From NCBI GenBank assembly GCA_014649155.1, contig BMSM01000011.1, positions 175,747 through 239,746 of the forward strand: a stretch of DNA of 64,000 bases. The letters are read 5' to 3'. Origin of the DNA: Streptomyces griseoviridis (GTDB taxonomy: Bacteria > Actinomycetota > Actinomycetes > Streptomycetales > Streptomycetaceae). The position numbers were made by a program, and so were the translations under genes. Shown here piece after piece: positions 27,040 through 35,894 of the stretch. Within the stretch, counting starts at the first letter, position 1, and every line of letters starts with the position of its first letter. The notes beneath the pieces are model-generated. The model searched no databases, had not been told where the DNA came from, and was given only the letters and a program-made list of their open reading frames with translations.

Positions 27040-27683
27040 AGGGTGTCGGCCGCCGCCCGGTCCAGCAGCACCGCGGCCGCGCAGCCGGGCGGCAGGTCGC
27101 CCCGCTCCGCCGCGCGCAGCAGCCGGGTGGTGGCGGCGCGGTGGCGCAGGAACGCGTACTTCGAGACGCCCCGGCCGCGCTCGCGCTGGCCTTCCAGGGC
27201 CTGCTCGGCCTCCACGTCGAGCAGCAGCAGGTGCAGGGTGCCGCCGCGCCGCCGGGCCTCGTGGGCCAGCCAGCGCCGGACCCAGGTCTGGGTGCCGCAG
27301 TCGTGCACGACGACGCCGGCGCCGGAGCGCAGGGCGCGGCGCAGACCGGCGTAGTGGGCGAGGCGGACGAGCGGGCGGTAGACGGCGTACGGCAGCAGGC
27401 GCGGCACGCGCCGGTCCCAGCGGTCGCGGGTGTCCTGGGAGTCGATGCGGGTGCCGCGCACGGTGCGGCGCATCAGGGTCGACTTGCCGCTGCCGGGCAG
27501 GCCGGTGACGGCGACGAGGTCCTGCGGGCCGAAGAGCAGGGCGTGCGGGCTGTGACCCGCGCGGCCGCGCAGGTCGCGGACGACGGGTGCGGGCCGCTCG
27601 GCGCACGCCTCCCGGGCCGGGGCGGGGTGCGGCGCGGGCAGCGCGAGTCCCGCGGTCGTGGCGTATGCCGTGGTCCTGTTCAC
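27015..27683 (-). CDS. P-loop AAA/kinase-like ATP-binding protein
   Basis: This 222-aa protein has a clear Walker A GLPGSGKSTLMRR near residue 60, an RxxxDSQDTRDRWDRRVP segment resembling zeta-toxin or gluconate-kinase-type P-loop kinases, a Walker-B-like strand GAGVVVHDCGTQ, and a LID-like arginine region (QRERGRGVSKYAFLRHR). The phosphate acceptor is unknown. The GTG at 27683 is the start. Its stop codon is the last unit of the 25-bp tandem array that follows, so the 3' end has been copied downstream. It is divergent from the glycine riboswitch-gcvT transcript. Confidence 0.82.
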   Translation of the reverse strand: MNRTTAYATTAGLALPAPHPAPAREACAERPAPVVRDLRGRAGHSPHALLFGPQDLVAVTGLPGSGKSTLMRRTVRGTRIDSQDTRDRWDRRVPRLLPYAVYRPLVRLAHYAGLRRALRSGAGVVVHDCGTQTWVRRWLAHEARRRGGTLHLLLLDVEAEQALEGQRERGRGVSKYAFLRHRAATTRLLRAAERGDLPPGCAAAVLLDRAAADTLRRIGFTG

Positions 27684-28004
27684 CGTGATCGTCCTCCCCT
27701 GGGGCGGTTCACGAGTTCCCCTCCCCGTCGAGTGTAAAGAGAAGGTAATGCGGTGGTCTCGCGTTTTGGTGCACTTCCTGCCACAAGCCGGTCACAGATG
27801 CCGGCCGCGCGGTGGCGCGGGCGGATCCCGGAGGGGGTGGGGCGGACCTCGGGGCGCGGGGGTGCGGGGGGCGGACGTCAGGGGCGCGCGAGCCCGGCGC
27901 AGAGGGTGGACCGGGCGGGCGCAGGGGTGCGCGGGGCGGGCGTCGGGGGTGTCGCCGGGGCCGGTGCTACTGTGGCCGCGCCAACTGCATACCGGCCGTT
28001 TGAA
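27684..28004. other. Divergent intergenic region, G-rich on the plus strand
   Basis: No gene is supported here. From about 27810 to 27960 the plus strand is dominated by G-tracts of three to six bases (GGAGGGGGTGGGGCGG and similar), a strong purine asymmetry that could form G-quadruplexes. A TACTGT hexamer at 27968-27973 is a possible -10 element for the riboswitch transcript, but a matching -35 is not clear. The part near 27684 must hold the promoter of the divergent kinase gene. Confidence 0.5.
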
Positions 28005-28223
28005 TCCGCGCGGGAGAGTCCCCGGCCGTCGCCGGGGCGCCGAAGGAGCAAGTTCCTCCCTTGAATCTCTCAGGCACCGTCACCGCGCGGGCGAGGCACA
28101 TCTGAAAAGCGGGCCGCCGTCGGGCGGTCCCACCCAAGGTGCAAGTCCTGACCACGACCGGTACGTCCGGTGGCGCGTGTGGTCACGGCGAACCTCTCAG
28201 GTACCGATGACAGATGGGGAGGG
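28005..28223 (+). promoter_or_regulatory. Tandem glycine riboswitch
   Basis: Two glycine aptamers lie in the leader of gcvT. The first shows GGGAGAGTC (28012-28020), CGCCGAAGGAGCAAG (about 28039-28053) and AATCTCTCAGGCACC (28063-28077), the classic conserved blocks. The second shows ACCCAAGGTGCAAGTCC (about 28132-28148) and ACCTCTCAGGTACC (28191-28204), ending GATGACAGATGGGGAGG. Glycine binding to such tandem aptamers switches on the glycine cleavage genes in Streptomyces and Bacillus. The exact ends and the expression platform are approximate. Confidence 0.93.
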
Positions 28224-28265
28224 CCTTCCTCGCCCTGCCGTCCTGTCCTGGGAGACGACCGACCG

Positions 28266-29384
28266 ATGAGCAGTACCGCACCCCGCCGTACGGCGCTGGA
28301 CGCCGTCCACCGCGCGCTCGGCGCCACGATGACCGACTTCGCCGGCTGGGACATGCCGCTGCGCTACGGCTCCGAGCGCGACGAGCACACCGCCGTGCGC
28401 ACCCGCGCCGGCCTCTTCGACCTCTCGCACATGGGCGAGATCACCGTCACCGGCCCGCAGGCGGCCGCCCTGCTGGACTTCGCCCTGGTCGGCAGCATCG
28501 GCACCGTCAAGCCGGGCCGCGCCCGCTACACCATGATCTGCCGGGCGGACGGCGGCATCCTGGACGACCTGATCGTCTACCGGCTGGCCGACACCGAGTA
28601 CCTGGTGGTCGCCAACGCCTCCAACGCCCAGGTGGTGCTGGACGCCCTCACCGAGCGGGCGGCCGGCTTCGACACCGAGGTCCGCGACGACCGGGACGCC
28701 TACGCGCTGCTCGCCGTGCAGGGGCCGCGGTCCCCGGGCATCCTCAAGGGCCTCACCGACGCCGACCTGGACGGGCTGAAGTACTACGCGGGCCTGCCCG
28801 GCACGGTCGCCGGTGTCCCCGCCCTGATCGCGCGCACCGGTTACACCGGCGAGGACGGCTTCGAGCTGTTCGTCGCCCCGGCGGACGCGGAGCGGCTGTG
28901 GCAGGCGCTGACCGAGGCGGGCGCGGCGGCCGGTCTCGTCCCCTGCGGCCTGTCCTGCCGGGACACGCTCCGCCTGGAGGCCGGCATGCCGCTGTACGGC
29001 CATGAGCTGACGACCTCGCTGACGCCCTTCGACGCCGGGCTCGGCCGGGTGGTGAAGTTCGAGAAGGACGGCGACTTCGTGGGCCGGGCCGCGCTGGCCG
29101 AGGCCGCCGCGCGGGCCGAGCAGGCCCCGCCGCGCGTCCTGGCCGGCCTGGTCGCCGAGGGCCGCCGGGTGCCGCGCGCCGGGTACCCGGTGGTCGCGGA
29201 CGGCCGGGTGATCGGTGAGGTCACCTCCGGCGCCCCCTCCCCCACGCTGGGCAGGCCGATCGCCATGGCGTACGTCGACGCGGCGCACGCGGCACCGGGC
29301 ACGCCCGGGGTCGGCGTCGACATCCGGGGCAGCCACGAGCCCTACGAGGTCGTGGCGCTGCCGTTCTACAAGCGCCAGAAGTAG
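28266..29384 (+). CDS. gcvT: Glycine cleavage system aminomethyltransferase (T protein)
   Basis: GcvT (372 aa) takes the aminomethyl group from lipoyl-GcvH, transfers the methylene to tetrahydrofolate and releases ammonia. Family motifs include DFAGWDMPLRY, LFDLSHMGEI, TGYTGEDGFELFV and CGLSCRDTLRLEAGMPLYGHEL. The start ATG at 28266 lies about 40 bases after the end of the glycine riboswitch, so its expression should rise with glycine. gcvH and glyA follow. The gene for the P protein is not in this window, so it must be elsewhere in the genome. Confidence 0.98.
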   Translation: MSSTAPRRTALDAVHRALGATMTDFAGWDMPLRYGSERDEHTAVRTRAGLFDLSHMGEITVTGPQAAALLDFALVGSIGTVKPGRARYTMICRADGGILDDLIVYRLADTEYLVVANASNAQVVLDALTERAAGFDTEVRDDRDAYALLAVQGPRSPGILKGLTDADLDGLKYYAGLPGTVAGVPALIARTGYTGEDGFELFVAPADAERLWQALTEAGAAAGLVPCGLSCRDTLRLEAGMPLYGHELTTSLTPFDAGLGRVVKFEKDGDFVGRAALAEAAARAEQAPPRVLAGLVAEGRRVPRAGYPVVADGRVIGEVTSGAPSPTLGRPIAMAYVDAAHAAPGTPGVGVDIRGSHEPYEVVALPFYKRQK

Positions 29385-29528
29385 GCCAGAAGCCGCCCCC
29401 GGAAGCAGCCCCGGGAACATGAGGGGCGGCCCCCGGAGACGCCCGAAGCGGCCCCGGCGGCCTTCCGACCGCCACCACGTCCCCACCACGTCCACCACCG
29501 CACCCCCGCATACAGGAGAATTCAGGCC

Positions 29529-29909
29529 ATGAGCAACAACCCCCAGCAGCTCCGCTACAGCAAGGAGCACGAGTGGCTGTCGGCCGCCGAGGACGGCGTC
29601 TCGACGGTCGGCATCACCGAGCACGCGGCCAACGCCCTCGGCGACGTCGTCTTCGTCCAGCTCCCCGAGGTCGGCGCGGCCGTGACCGCGGGCGAGACCT
29701 GCGGCGAGCTGGAGTCGACCAAGTCGGTCTCCGACCTGTACTCCCCCGTCTCCGGCGAGGTCACCGAGGTGAACGAGGACGTCGTGGACGACCCGTCGCT
29801 GGTGAACTCCGCGCCCTTCGAGGGCGGCTGGCTGTTCAAGGTGCGGGTCGCGGACGAACCGGGCGACCTGCTCTCCGCCGACGAGTACACGGCCTTCTCG
29901 GCCGGCTGA
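29529..29909 (+). CDS. gcvH: Glycine cleavage system H protein
   Basis: GcvH (126 aa) carries the lipoyl arm that shuttles the aminomethyl group between the P, T and L proteins. The lipoylated lysine is Lys65 in GELESTKSVSDLY. The N-terminal YSKEHEW and ITEHAANALGDVVFVQLPEVG segments are typical. An AGGAGAA ribosome site precedes the ATG. There are 144 bases between gcvT and gcvH, long enough for an extra control element, and only 12 bases to glyA. It shares the riboswitch-controlled transcript. Confidence 0.98.
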   Translation: MSNNPQQLRYSKEHEWLSAAEDGVSTVGITEHAANALGDVVFVQLPEVGAAVTAGETCGELESTKSVSDLYSPVSGEVTEVNEDVVDDPSLVNSAPFEGGWLFKVRVADEPGDLLSADEYTAFSAG

Positions 29910-29921
29910 GGACCGCGGACG

Positions 29922-31184
29922 ATGAACCTTCTCGACACCCCGCTGCACGCACTGGACCCCGACGTCGCCGCCGCCGTCGACGCCGAGCTGCGCCGCCAGC
30001 AGTCCACCCTGGAGATGATCGCCTCCGAGAACTTCGCGCCCGTCGCGGTGATGGAGGCCCAGGGCTCGGTCCTGACCAACAAGTACGCCGAGGGCTACCC
30101 CGGCCGCCGCTACTACGGCGGCTGCGAGCACGTCGACGTGGTCGAGCGGATCGCGATCGACCGGATCAAGGCGCTGTTCGGCGCCGAGCACGCCAATGTG
30201 CAGCCGCACTCCGGCGCCCAGGCCAACGCCGCGGCGATGTTCGCGCTGCTGAAGCCCGGCGACACGATCATGGGCCTGGACCTCGCCCACGGCGGGCACC
30301 TGACCCACGGCATGAAGATCAACTTCTCCGGCAAGCTGTACGACGTCGTCCCGTACCACGTGGGCGACGACGGCCTGGTCGACCTGGCCGAGGTGGAGCG
30401 CCTCGCCAAGGAGAAGAAGCCGAAGCTGATCGTGGCCGGCTGGTCGGCGTACCCCCGGCAGCTGGACTTCGCCGCGTTCCGCCGGATCGCGGACGAGGTC
30501 GGCGCGTACCTGATGGTCGACATGGCGCACTTCGCCGGTCTGGTCGCGGCGGGCCTGCACCCCAACCCGGTGCCGCACGCCCATGTCGTCACCACGACCA
30601 CGCACAAGACGCTGGGCGGCCCCCGCGGCGGTGTGATCCTCTCCACGGCCGAGCTGGCCAAGAAGATCAACTCCGCGGTCTTCCCAGGTCAGCAGGGCGG
30701 TCCGCTGGAGCATGTGATCGCCGCCAAGGCGGTCGCCTTCAAGATCGCGGCCGGCGAGGAGTTCAGGGAGCGCCAGCGTCGTACGCTGGAGGGCGCCCGC
30801 GTCCTGGCCGAGCGCCTGGTGCGGGATGACGCGAAGGCGGCGGGTGTCTCGGTCCTGACCGGCGGCACCGACGTCCACCTGGTCCTGGTCGACCTGCGCG
30901 ACTCGGAGCTGGACGGGCAGCAGGCCGAGGACCGGCTCCACGAGATCGGCATCACGGTCAACCGCAATGCCGTCCCGAACGACCCGCGTCCGCCGATGGT
31001 GACCTCCGGGCTGCGCATCGGCACCCCGGCCCTGGCGACCCGCGGCTTCACCGCCGAGGACTTCACCGAGGTCGCGGACGTGATCGCCGAGGCGCTGAAG
31101 CCGTCCTACGACGCCGACGCGCTGAAGGCCCGGGTCACCGCCCTGGCCGACAAGCACCCGCTGTACCCCGGGCTGGACCGGTAG
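29922..31184 (+). CDS. glyA: Serine hydroxymethyltransferase
   Basis: GlyA (420 aa) interconverts glycine and serine with tetrahydrofolate and PLP. The PLP lysine is Lys229 in VTTTTHKTLGGPRGG. EMIASENFAP, NKYAEGYPGRRYYGGCE and NVQPHSGAQANAAAM are signature segments. Start ATG 12 bases after gcvH. In this operon it can convert methylene-THF made by the glycine cleavage system, plus a second glycine, into serine. As Streptomyces usually carry another glyA elsewhere, this copy is probably the glycine-inducible one. A strong hairpin follows at 31240-31271. Confidence 0.98.
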   Translation: MNLLDTPLHALDPDVAAAVDAELRRQQSTLEMIASENFAPVAVMEAQGSVLTNKYAEGYPGRRYYGGCEHVDVVERIAIDRIKALFGAEHANVQPHSGAQANAAAMFALLKPGDTIMGLDLAHGGHLTHGMKINFSGKLYDVVPYHVGDDGLVDLAEVERLAKEKKPKLIVAGWSAYPRQLDFAAFRRIADEVGAYLMVDMAHFAGLVAAGLHPNPVPHAHVVTTTTHKTLGGPRGGVILSTAELAKKINSAVFPGQQGGPLEHVIAAKAVAFKIAAGEEFRERQRRTLEGARVLAERLVRDDAKAAGVSVLTGGTDVHLVLVDLRDSELDGQQAEDRLHEIGITVNRNAVPNDPRPPMVTSGLRIGTPALATRGFTAEDFTEVADVIAEALKPSYDADALKARVTALADKHPLYPGLDR

Positions 31185-31239
31185 TCCGGGACCGCAGCCG
31201 CCGTACCCGGGCCGAACCGGCGGCCCGGGGCCGCACCCG

Positions 31240-31271
31240 CCGTCCCGGGCCGCACCACCGGCCCGGGACGG
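31240..31271 (+). terminator. Terminator hairpin after glyA
   Basis: CCGTCCCGGGCC (31240-31251) pairs perfectly with GGCCCGGGACGG (31260-31271) over 12 bp with the 8-base loop GCACCACC. It lies about 55 bases after the glyA stop and before sdaA, so it may end or reduce transcription between these genes. The surrounding 31200-31260 sequence repeats CCGGGCCGMACC-like blocks. Confidence 0.75.
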
Positions 31272-31354
31272 GCACCCCTCGGGGCGCCGGGCCCGCCACC
31301 AGCGGACGGCGCCCCCTTCCCTCCCCGCACCACCCCCGCTTTGAGGAGTCTTCC

Positions 31355-32722
<1,368 letters not shown>

Positions 32723-32732
32723 GGAGGATCAC

Positions 32733-33575
32733 GTGGAGCCTGCGGAACTGCGCCGGGCCGTCGAGGCGGCCCGCGCGACCGCCACGGAGCTGGGGCTGCG
32801 CGTGGACGACGTGGTCGTCGTCCACGACTCGGACCGGGTGGCGCTGCGCCTGCTCCCGTGCGACGTGCTGGCCCGGGTCGCGCCGCCGGGGCAGCTGGCC
32901 GACTCCGCGTTCGAGGTCGAGGTGGCCCGCCGGCTGGCGGCCGTCGACGCCCCGGTGGGCGGGCTGGACCCCCGGGGCGAACCCCGCGTGTACGTACGGG
33001 ACGGATTCGCCGTCTCGCTGTGGATCTACTACGCGCCGGTGGCGGCGCAGATCACGCCGGCCGCGTACGCGGACGTGCTCATGCGGCAGCACGCCGCCCT
33101 GCGCCGGGTCGAGCTGGACGCGCCCCACTTCACCGACCGGGCCGCCCGCGCGCTGCGGGAGGTGACCGACCGGGAGCGGTCACCCGACCTGTCCGACGCC
33201 GACCGGGACCTCCTCGCCCGCACCCTGGGCGAGGTGAGCGCCGCCATCGGCGCGGACCGGTCCCGCGACCAGCTGCTGCACGGCGAGCCGCACGAGGGCA
33301 ATCTCCTCGCCACCGAGCGGGGGCCGCTCTTCGTGGACCTCGCCACGTGCTGCCGCGGGCCGGTCGAGTTCGACCTCGCCCACGCTCCCGACGGTGTGGC
33401 GGAGCACTACGCGGGGACCGACCCGGACCTCCTGCACCGGTGCCGTGCCGTGGACTGGGCCATGTTCGCGGCCTGGCGCTGGCGCCGCGCGGACCGGATG
33501 CCCGACCGGGACCGCTGGAGGACGGAGGGCCTGGCCCTGGTCCGCGCCTCGCTCGGCCTCTGCGGACGGGCCTGA
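32733..33575 (+). CDS. Aminoglycoside phosphotransferase-family kinase-like protein
   Basis: This 280-aa protein has the APH/choline-kinase fold. The catalytic loop reads LLHGEPHEGNLL, where the usual HGD is HGE, and the metal-binding segment is LFVDLATCCRGPVEFDLAHAP. In many family members this loop is HGDLHxGN, so the aspartate-to-glutamate change should be noted, although HGEPHxGN is seen in a number of actinobacterial homologues as I recall. It starts with a GTG at 32733 and a GAGGAG ribosome site, ten bases after sdaA, so it belongs to the same transcript. The substrate is unknown; antibiotic resistance should not be assumed. Confidence 0.82.
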   Translation: MEPAELRRAVEAARATATELGLRVDDVVVVHDSDRVALRLLPCDVLARVAPPGQLADSAFEVEVARRLAAVDAPVGGLDPRGEPRVYVRDGFAVSLWIYYAPVAAQITPAAYADVLMRQHAALRRVELDAPHFTDRAARALREVTDRERSPDLSDADRDLLARTLGEVSAAIGADRSRDQLLHGEPHEGNLLATERGPLFVDLATCCRGPVEFDLAHAPDGVAEHYAGTDPDLLHRCRAVDWAMFAAWRWRRADRMPDRDRWRTEGLALVRASLGLCGRA

Positions 33576-33603
33576 CCCCCGGCTGCCCGCCGGACGGGGC
33601 CCG

Positions 33604-35055
33604 TCAGGCCCGAGCCGGGGCCGGGTCCGCCGGGGCCCCGGCCTTCTCCGGGTCGCCGCCCGCGGTGCGTACCGCGGGGATGAGCAGGGCGACGGCGGCG
33701 GAGACCACGGCCACGCCGCAGCCGATGAGCAGACCGGTGCGGAAGCCGTCCTCGGAGGCAAGGGTGTGGCCGCCCATCGTGACCGTCATCTGCGCCAGGA
33801 CCACGCCGATCACCGCCGAGCCGATGGTGGTGCCGAGCGAGCGCATCAGGGCGTTGAAGCCGTTGGCGGCGGCGGTCTCGGAGAGCGGTACGGCGCTCAT
33901 GATCAGCGCGGGCATCGCTCCGTAGGCGAGGGCGACACCGCTGTTGATGACGATCCCGGCGACCATCAGGCCCCAGGCGGTCCCCATGAGCGGCAGGGCC
34001 ACCCCGTAGCCGACGGCGATGACGAGCGCGCCGCAGATGAGGGTGAACTTCGGGCCGCGGGCGTTGATCAGCTTTCCGCCGAGCGGGGAGACCAGCATCA
34101 TCATCACGCCGCCGGGCGCCAGGTACAGGCCGGCCGCCAGCATCGACTGGCCCAGGCCGTACCCGGTGGCCTCGGGGAACTGGAGCAGTTGCGGGGCGAT
34201 CAGCATGAAGGCGTACATGCCGACGCCGATGAGGATCGACGAGGCGTTGGTGAACAGCACCCGGGGGCGGGCGGTGGTGCGCAGGTCGACCAGCGGCTCC
34301 CGGGTGCGCAGTTCGTACCGGCCCCAGACGGCGAGGGCGACGACGGCGAGCGCGAACAGGCCCAGGGTGGTGCCCGAGGTCCAGCCCCAGTCGCCGCCCT
34401 TGGAGATCGCCAGCAGCAGCGAGACCAGGCCGATGGCGAGACCGACGGCGCCCGGCGCGTCGAAGCGCTGCCCCTTCGCGCCGGCCGGCACGTCCGGGAC
34501 GAAGACGAAGATCAGCACACCGATCGCCAGGGCCAGCGCGGCCGAACCCCAGAACAGCACCCGCCAGTCCGCGTACTGCGCGACGGCCGCGGCCAGCGGC
34601 AGGCCGATCGCGCCGCCGATCCCCATGGAGGCGCTGACCAGGGCGATGGAGCCGGACAGCTTCTCGGCGGGGACCACGTCCCGCAGCAGCGCGATGCCGA
34701 GCGGCACCATGCCCATGCCCATGCCCTGAAGGCCACGGCCGACGATCATCGGTACGACGGACGAGGCGAGGGCGCACACCACCGAGCCGACGACCAGGGG
34801 CACCGCACAGACGAGCAGCATCCGCCGCTTGCCCATCAGGTCTCCGAGCCGCCCGGAGACGGGGACGCACACGCCCGCGACGAGGAGCGTGACCGTGACC
34901 ACCCAGGCCGCGTTCGACGGCGTGGTGCCCAAAATCTGCGGCATCTCGGCGATCAGCGGGGTCACCAGGGTCTGCATGATCGCGGCGACCGTGCCGGCCA
35001 GCGCGAGGGTGGCGACGGCGGCGCCTGAGCGAGGGGTCGGCCGGGGGCCGTCCAT
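33604..35055 (-). CDS. MFS drug exporter, DHA2 (14-TM) type
   Basis: This 483-aa transporter is rich in membrane segments, with the cytoplasmic loop motif GRLGDLMGKRRMLL (motif A-like) and motif C-like GMGIGGAIGLPLAAAV. It resembles the EmrB/QacA class of proton-driven multidrug exporters. The ATG at 35055 is preceded by AAGGAG six bases upstream. It is divergent from a MarR-family regulator, the usual layout for a MarR-controlled efflux pump. CATACG-type direct repeats lie just upstream of its start. Confidence 0.92.
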   Translation of the reverse strand: MDGPRPTPRSGAAVATLALAGTVAAIMQTLVTPLIAEMPQILGTTPSNAAWVVTVTLLVAGVCVPVSGRLGDLMGKRRMLLVCAVPLVVGSVVCALASSVVPMIVGRGLQGMGMGMVPLGIALLRDVVPAEKLSGSIALVSASMGIGGAIGLPLAAAVAQYADWRVLFWGSAALALAIGVLIFVFVPDVPAGAKGQRFDAPGAVGLAIGLVSLLLAISKGGDWGWTSGTTLGLFALAVVALAVWGRYELRTREPLVDLRTTARPRVLFTNASSILIGVGMYAFMLIAPQLLQFPEATGYGLGQSMLAAGLYLAPGGVMMMLVSPLGGKLINARGPKFTLICGALVIAVGYGVALPLMGTAWGLMVAGIVINSGVALAYGAMPALIMSAVPLSETAAANGFNALMRSLGTTIGSAVIGVVLAQMTVTMGGHTLASEDGFRTGLLIGCGVAVVSAAVALLIPAVRTAGGDPEKAGAPADPAPARA

Positions 35056-35073
35056 GTGGGGCTCCTTCACGTG

Positions 35074-35119
35074 GTCATACGAAGTCATACGGAGGCATAC
35101 GAAGGTCATACGGAGGCAT
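35074..35119. repeat. Direct repeats in the MFS/marR divergent promoter
   Basis: The 15-mer GTCATACGGAGGCAT occurs at 35084-35098 and 35105-35119, 21 bp apart. A partial copy GTCATACGAA is at 35074-35083 and GGCATACGAAGG lies between. The 21-bp period is two helical turns. This is a possible operator region for the adjacent MarR protein, though located close to the exporter start codon. A TAGGAT element (minus strand, 35183-35188) further upstream could be the exporter -10. Confidence 0.5.
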
Positions 35120-35301
35120 GGCGGGTGAGCGGAGGCATGCGCGGCCGACGGGGAACGGCATCTCCGCGGAGACGCATCGTGCATCCTACACATCACATGC
35201 ATCTGCCACATGTCATGCTGGCTACATATGATGGGATTCGGGGGGCGCACCGGAGACACGCCACCAGCCGCAGCGCAGCCGCACCGCAGAGAAGAGGGCA
35301 C

Positions 35302-35778
35302 GTGAACACCGCGGACAGGGCCACGGGCCAGGTCGAGTTCGAGCAGATGCTGCTGAGCCGCTACATGCATCTGCACAAGGGCCGGCGGACCCGCCGGCTG
35401 GACCGCAGCGCCTACATCCTGCTCAGCCGCATCCGCACCCAGGGCCCGATGTCGATCGGCCAGCTCGGCGACGCCTTCGGCCTCGACGCCTCGACCCTCA
35501 ACCGGCAGACCGCCGCCGCCATGCGGGCCGGCCTGGTCGAGCGCATCCCCGACCCCGACGGCGGTCTGGCGCGCAAGTTCCGCATCACCGAGGAGGGCGA
35601 GCGCCGCCTCGACGAGGAGCGGGCCTTCCTCGTCGGCAGCCTGGACCGCATCATGGCGGACTGGCCGGAGGAGGACATCGCGGCCTTCGCGGGTTACCTG
35701 CGGCGTTTCAACTCCGGCATCGAGCGCCTGCACGGCCTGCCCTGGCCCCGCACCCAGACGGCCGAGCGGCCCGCCTGA
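35302..35778 (+). CDS. MarR-family transcriptional regulator
   Basis: This 158-aa winged-helix regulator contains SAYILLSRIRTQGPMSIGQLG, the recognition region DASTLNRQTAAAMRAGLVERI and the wing PDPDGGLARKFRITEEGERRL. The dimerisation helices are at both ends. The GTG at 35302 (MNTADRATGQ) is chosen, with GAAGAGGG upstream. It is divergent from the DHA2 exporter gene and most likely represses it. The intervening 246 bases contain the CATACG direct repeats and an AT-richer patch (CACATGCATCTGCCACATG) where the overlapping promoters should lie. Confidence 0.92.
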   Translation: MNTADRATGQVEFEQMLLSRYMHLHKGRRTRRLDRSAYILLSRIRTQGPMSIGQLGDAFGLDASTLNRQTAAAMRAGLVERIPDPDGGLARKFRITEEGERRLDEERAFLVGSLDRIMADWPEEDIAAFAGYLRRFNSGIERLHGLPWPRTQTAERPA

Positions 35779-35820
35779 GCCACCGCCGGCCCCGCCGCGC
35801 GGCCGGCGTCCCGCTCACCC

Positions 35821-35862
35821 GCGTCTTACATGCTGATATCCACTTTCCAGGGCGTAAGACGC
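35821..35862. promoter_or_regulatory. Inverted repeat upstream of the MHS transporter
   Basis: GCGTCTTAC (35821-35829) and GTAAGACGC (35854-35862) are a perfect 9-bp inverted repeat with a 24-base loop. The right arm also folds on itself (GGCGTAAGACGCC). It lies 42 bases after the marR stop and 33 bases before the next start. It may be an operator for the transporter, a terminator for marR, or a switch between two hairpins. Confidence 0.5.
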
Positions 35863-35894
35863 CTGGGATCGTTGCCGGGCACACACTTTCGCAC

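Noticed and set aside
32733..33575. Antibiotic resistance gene (aminoglycoside phosphotransferase)
   Set aside because: Only the broad fold matches; the HGE loop and position after sdaA give no support for aminoglycoside as substrate.
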